A DNA stretch of 64,000 bases from Bacteroidales bacterium (lineage in GTDB: Bacteria > Bacteroidota > Bacteroidia > Bacteroidales > UBA3663), in contig JAFSKF010000009.1 of NCBI GenBank assembly GCA_017449065.1, positions 1 to 64,000 of the forward strand, written 5' to 3'. Made by a program: the position numbers and the translations under genes. Of this stretch, positions 62,055-64,000 are shown piece by piece. The first letter of the stretch is position 1, and every line of letters starts with the position of its first letter. The notes beneath the pieces are model-generated. The model worked only from the letters and a program-made list of their open reading frames with translations. It was not told the origin of the DNA and did no database searches.

Positions 62055-63857
62055 TTACGTTTTTTTTATTATAGGAGATAGCCAAATGCTTGAGCTACCT
62101 CGGGTGCTTGCTGAAGACTGTACAAATGAATTCAAATCGTAATATGTAATCGTTCCGCGGGCAAAGTTGAAGACAATTTGTATTTTTGATTCTGCCCGCG
62201 TAGGCCCGTCACAATATGCATACATGCTACTTTCCTCGCTTGTTCCAAAATGTGTGTACTCGGATGACAGGTATTCATGAATTTCTTGTTTATTAAAACC
62301 TTCTTTTAAGCTAAGCAGATAAGCTGTGGTTTTTCCTGTGTTACCATCTACGTTGAAATAGACATATTCAACATAATCGTTCACAATATAGTACATTGGT
62401 AATACGCCATAATACAAATCTCCATAGGTTGCGGCCAATTCATCAAGAGTCATACCAAAAGCAGATGTGTAATCAGGCAATTTGGGTAATCCCTCAAGTG
62501 TGAGATCTGTATAAATCACAGCATTGTTTACAACATCAAGCTTTACACGAAGAGTTCTTTCTTCATTAAACCATACGAGAAGACCTGCCTTGCTTTCGTT
62601 TTCGTCATAGACATAATTCTCGCCAATAGCTGTTGCGATAAAAGCCTTGTCGGTATCATCAAACATATATGCCCAATACTCAAACATTTGTCCTGCCTTG
62701 TTGAATACAAAACCATATAGACTCATGTACTCTCCATATTCATCTGAATAGTAATCTGAACCATACGGAGAATAAGAGTTGCTGTCGAATGTGAAAGTCA
62801 TTTTCAGGTCTTCTGTTGCTTGACGAACTCCTGTTTTGTCTGCTCCAAAGATTCCTGTGAAGTTAGGCCATAGATTAAAATAGGCATTAATATCATTGAT
62901 GATAATTGTTCCACCATCTTGATTGTATTCTATCATAGCAATAGAGTTATCCTGTGATGAATTATTCAAGAACTGAACCGACTTGCCAATTTCTCTAAAC
63001 TTATAATAGCGAGATTCCATATAGGTGAGCACGACCTCAGAAGGAACGCCCTCTTTGAGAATCAAGTTGAATGTTTCCACTGTACGTGTCCTAGGATTCA
63101 ACCAGAGACTTACTTGTTGAACTACATCATGGAGTTCCATTGCATAGAAATATCCTTGTTCGCCATCGTTTTGATGAGGATTCCCCAGTACGGTTCTTAC
63201 CTGAGTATAGCTCTGACCAATCAGAGAAATATAATCATACCACAGATCAAGACATTCATCTCCAACCACAACTTTCACCCACGCATTTCCGTTGTTTGTC
63301 GCAATTTTGATATAGGTTGTTCCTTTCTCGCCATTAGCTGTGATAAGTCCACTTTCTGAGACGCTAGCTATACGCTCATTCTTGCTGGCATAGGATTGCA
63401 CGGTGTAATCGGTTCGATCTTGTGCAAACGCTATCTGCTGAGTGTTGCCCACGCTCATATTATATGTTTCTACAACTTTTTCTTGTCGATGCGCAGCTAC
63501 AGTTTCCGACTTTATGGTGAAGCTAAACTCATCATGGTTTGTTATTGTCCAGTCAGAGAACTGAGTCTGCCCCATAAAGTTGTAAGTATTGGTAAGTCGC
63601 CCCGTCTTATAGTTTATTTCGTAACGACCCTCTGTCTCGCCAGATCTGCGAACATTACAATACTTGTCATAGAAGGTTCCAGATTTAGAGTAACGCATTT
63701 CTTCGTTTTCTTCCTCTTCATACCATACACCTACGTCATTCGGGCCTTCGCAGATCCAATCATTTTCTGGATCAGGAGGAATAATATGGTCACAATCATC
63801 ATTACAAGATGCCATTACAAACACAGTAAGCATCAACATTAAATAGTTTTTTTTCAT
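62055..63857 (-). CDS. Lipoprotein with Ig-like (BIG2-type) domain
   Basis: A 600-residue protein with a lipobox VMASC near residue 18. Residues about 130-200 look like a bacterial Ig-like domain (NMSVGNTQQIAF, VSESGLITANGEKGTTYIKI). The remaining 400 residues are beta-rich without a recognised family. It follows the edge gene by 38 nt. Confidence 0.75.
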   Translation of the reverse strand: MKKNYLMLMLTVFVMASCNDDCDHIIPPDPENDWICEGPNDVGVWYEEEENEEMRYSKSGTFYDKYCNVRRSGETEGRYEINYKTGRLTNTYNFMGQTQFSDWTITNHDEFSFTIKSETVAAHRQEKVVETYNMSVGNTQQIAFAQDRTDYTVQSYASKNERIASVSESGLITANGEKGTTYIKIATNNGNAWVKVVVGDECLDLWYDYISLIGQSYTQVRTVLGNPHQNDGEQGYFYAMELHDVVQQVSLWLNPRTRTVETFNLILKEGVPSEVVLTYMESRYYKFREIGKSVQFLNNSSQDNSIAMIEYNQDGGTIIINDINAYFNLWPNFTGIFGADKTGVRQATEDLKMTFTFDSNSYSPYGSDYYSDEYGEYMSLYGFVFNKAGQMFEYWAYMFDDTDKAFIATAIGENYVYDENESKAGLLVWFNEERTLRVKLDVVNNAVIYTDLTLEGLPKLPDYTSAFGMTLDELAATYGDLYYGVLPMYYIVNDYVEYVYFNVDGNTGKTTAYLLSLKEGFNKQEIHEYLSSEYTHFGTSEESSMYAYCDGPTRAESKIQIVFNFARGTITYYDLNSFVQSSASTRGSSSIWLSPIIKKT

Positions 63858-63895
63858 TGTTTCAAATTTTAATGTTTTTATGTTATGTTTTCAAT

Positions 63896-64000
63896 TTAGT
63901 TCTGAACATTAAGGTTAGGTGTAGATGACTCATAAACATCGTCCTCTACTGGTGTTGGTTCCAAGCTGTCTTCTGACTTGATAGAAACATCGCTATTTGT
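63896..64000 (-). CDS. C-terminal fragment of a gene cut by the right edge
   Basis: An open frame of 34 residues from the edge to a stop at 63896, ending SSTPNLNVQN, acidic and Ser/Thr/Pro rich. The gap of 38 nt and shared strand suggest an operon with the lipoprotein. Its identity is not readable. Confidence 0.5.
   Translation of the reverse strand, partial: TNSDVSIKSEDSLEPTPVEDDVYESSTPNLNVQN

Overview
The window looks like a chromosome segment of a Bacteroidales bacterium, probably close to Prevotellaceae. The order-level call rests on repeated Bacteroidetes-type promoters (TTTG-N20-TAnnTTTG), a hybrid two-component system (HTCS) beside glycoside hydrolases, DUF2723, DUF3826 and OprO/P-type proteins, and near absence of Shine-Dalgarno sequences. 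The family-level placement is inference. No rRNA, tRNA, CRISPR array, phage structural gene or transposase was seen.

Region 1 (1-9902, all minus strand): an aromatic 2-oxo-acid / aryl-acid CoA cluster. It holds a sodium:solute symporter, an outer-membrane porin, indolepyruvate ferredoxin oxidoreductase (iorA, iorB), two phenylacetate-CoA ligase paralogues, a double-ACT protein and a hotdog thioesterase, with trpS at the promoter-proximal end. Together they suggest import of an aromatic substrate and interconversion of aryl-pyruvates, aryl-acetyl-CoA and free acids.

Region 2 (9966-22169): carbohydrate functions. On the minus strand lie xth, a membrane-tethered winged-helix regulator and a GH28 pectinase, with a three-unit 41-bp palindromic tandem repeat between the last two. 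On the plus strand lie a TPR protein, an HTCS sensor-regulator and a GH2 enzyme whose usual acid/base glutamate is replaced by alanine.

Region 3 (22196-40457): an accessory region that becomes visibly A+T-rich from about 26.8 kb. A minus-strand operon carries a 52-residue protein, an ADP-ribosylglycohydrolase, two secreted TPR proteins and a TPR-retropepsin fusion. Next comes a compact signalling operon: von Willebrand A protein, PP2C phosphatase, Ser/Thr kinase, DUF2971 protein, RanBP2-type zinc finger/Ig-like protein, DUF4407 membrane coiled-coil protein, a small basic protein and a secreted phosphodiester-glycosidase-like protein. The first three match the TerY-P triad, but no TerC/TerD genes are present, and the operon has a strong promoter with a leader of about 340 nt that folds into several hairpins. 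Then follow an AAA ATPase/TOPRIM-like pair between two nearly identical 123-bp repeats, a PIN-domain toxin-antitoxin pair between two 42-bp repeats, a DUF3791 / truncated DUF3990 cassette and a lipoprotein. This is the best place for an undescribed system, probably stress signalling or defence.

Region 4 (40458-50494, plus strand): five tightly packed genes ending at a strong terminator: typA, an LptF/LptG-family permease, a long amidophosphoribosyltransferase paralogue, a two-module beta-helix protein and an STN/esterase/DUF3826 fusion. Housekeeping and probable pectin-degradation genes share one transcription unit.

Region 5 (50515-64000): an outer-membrane barrel, a small protein, a PrsW-type protease, a candidate small RNA, murI, a DUF2723-deacetylase-deoC operon, a DUF4143-type ATPase, a TonB-domain protein and secreted or lipoproteins of unknown role; the last gene runs off the right edge.
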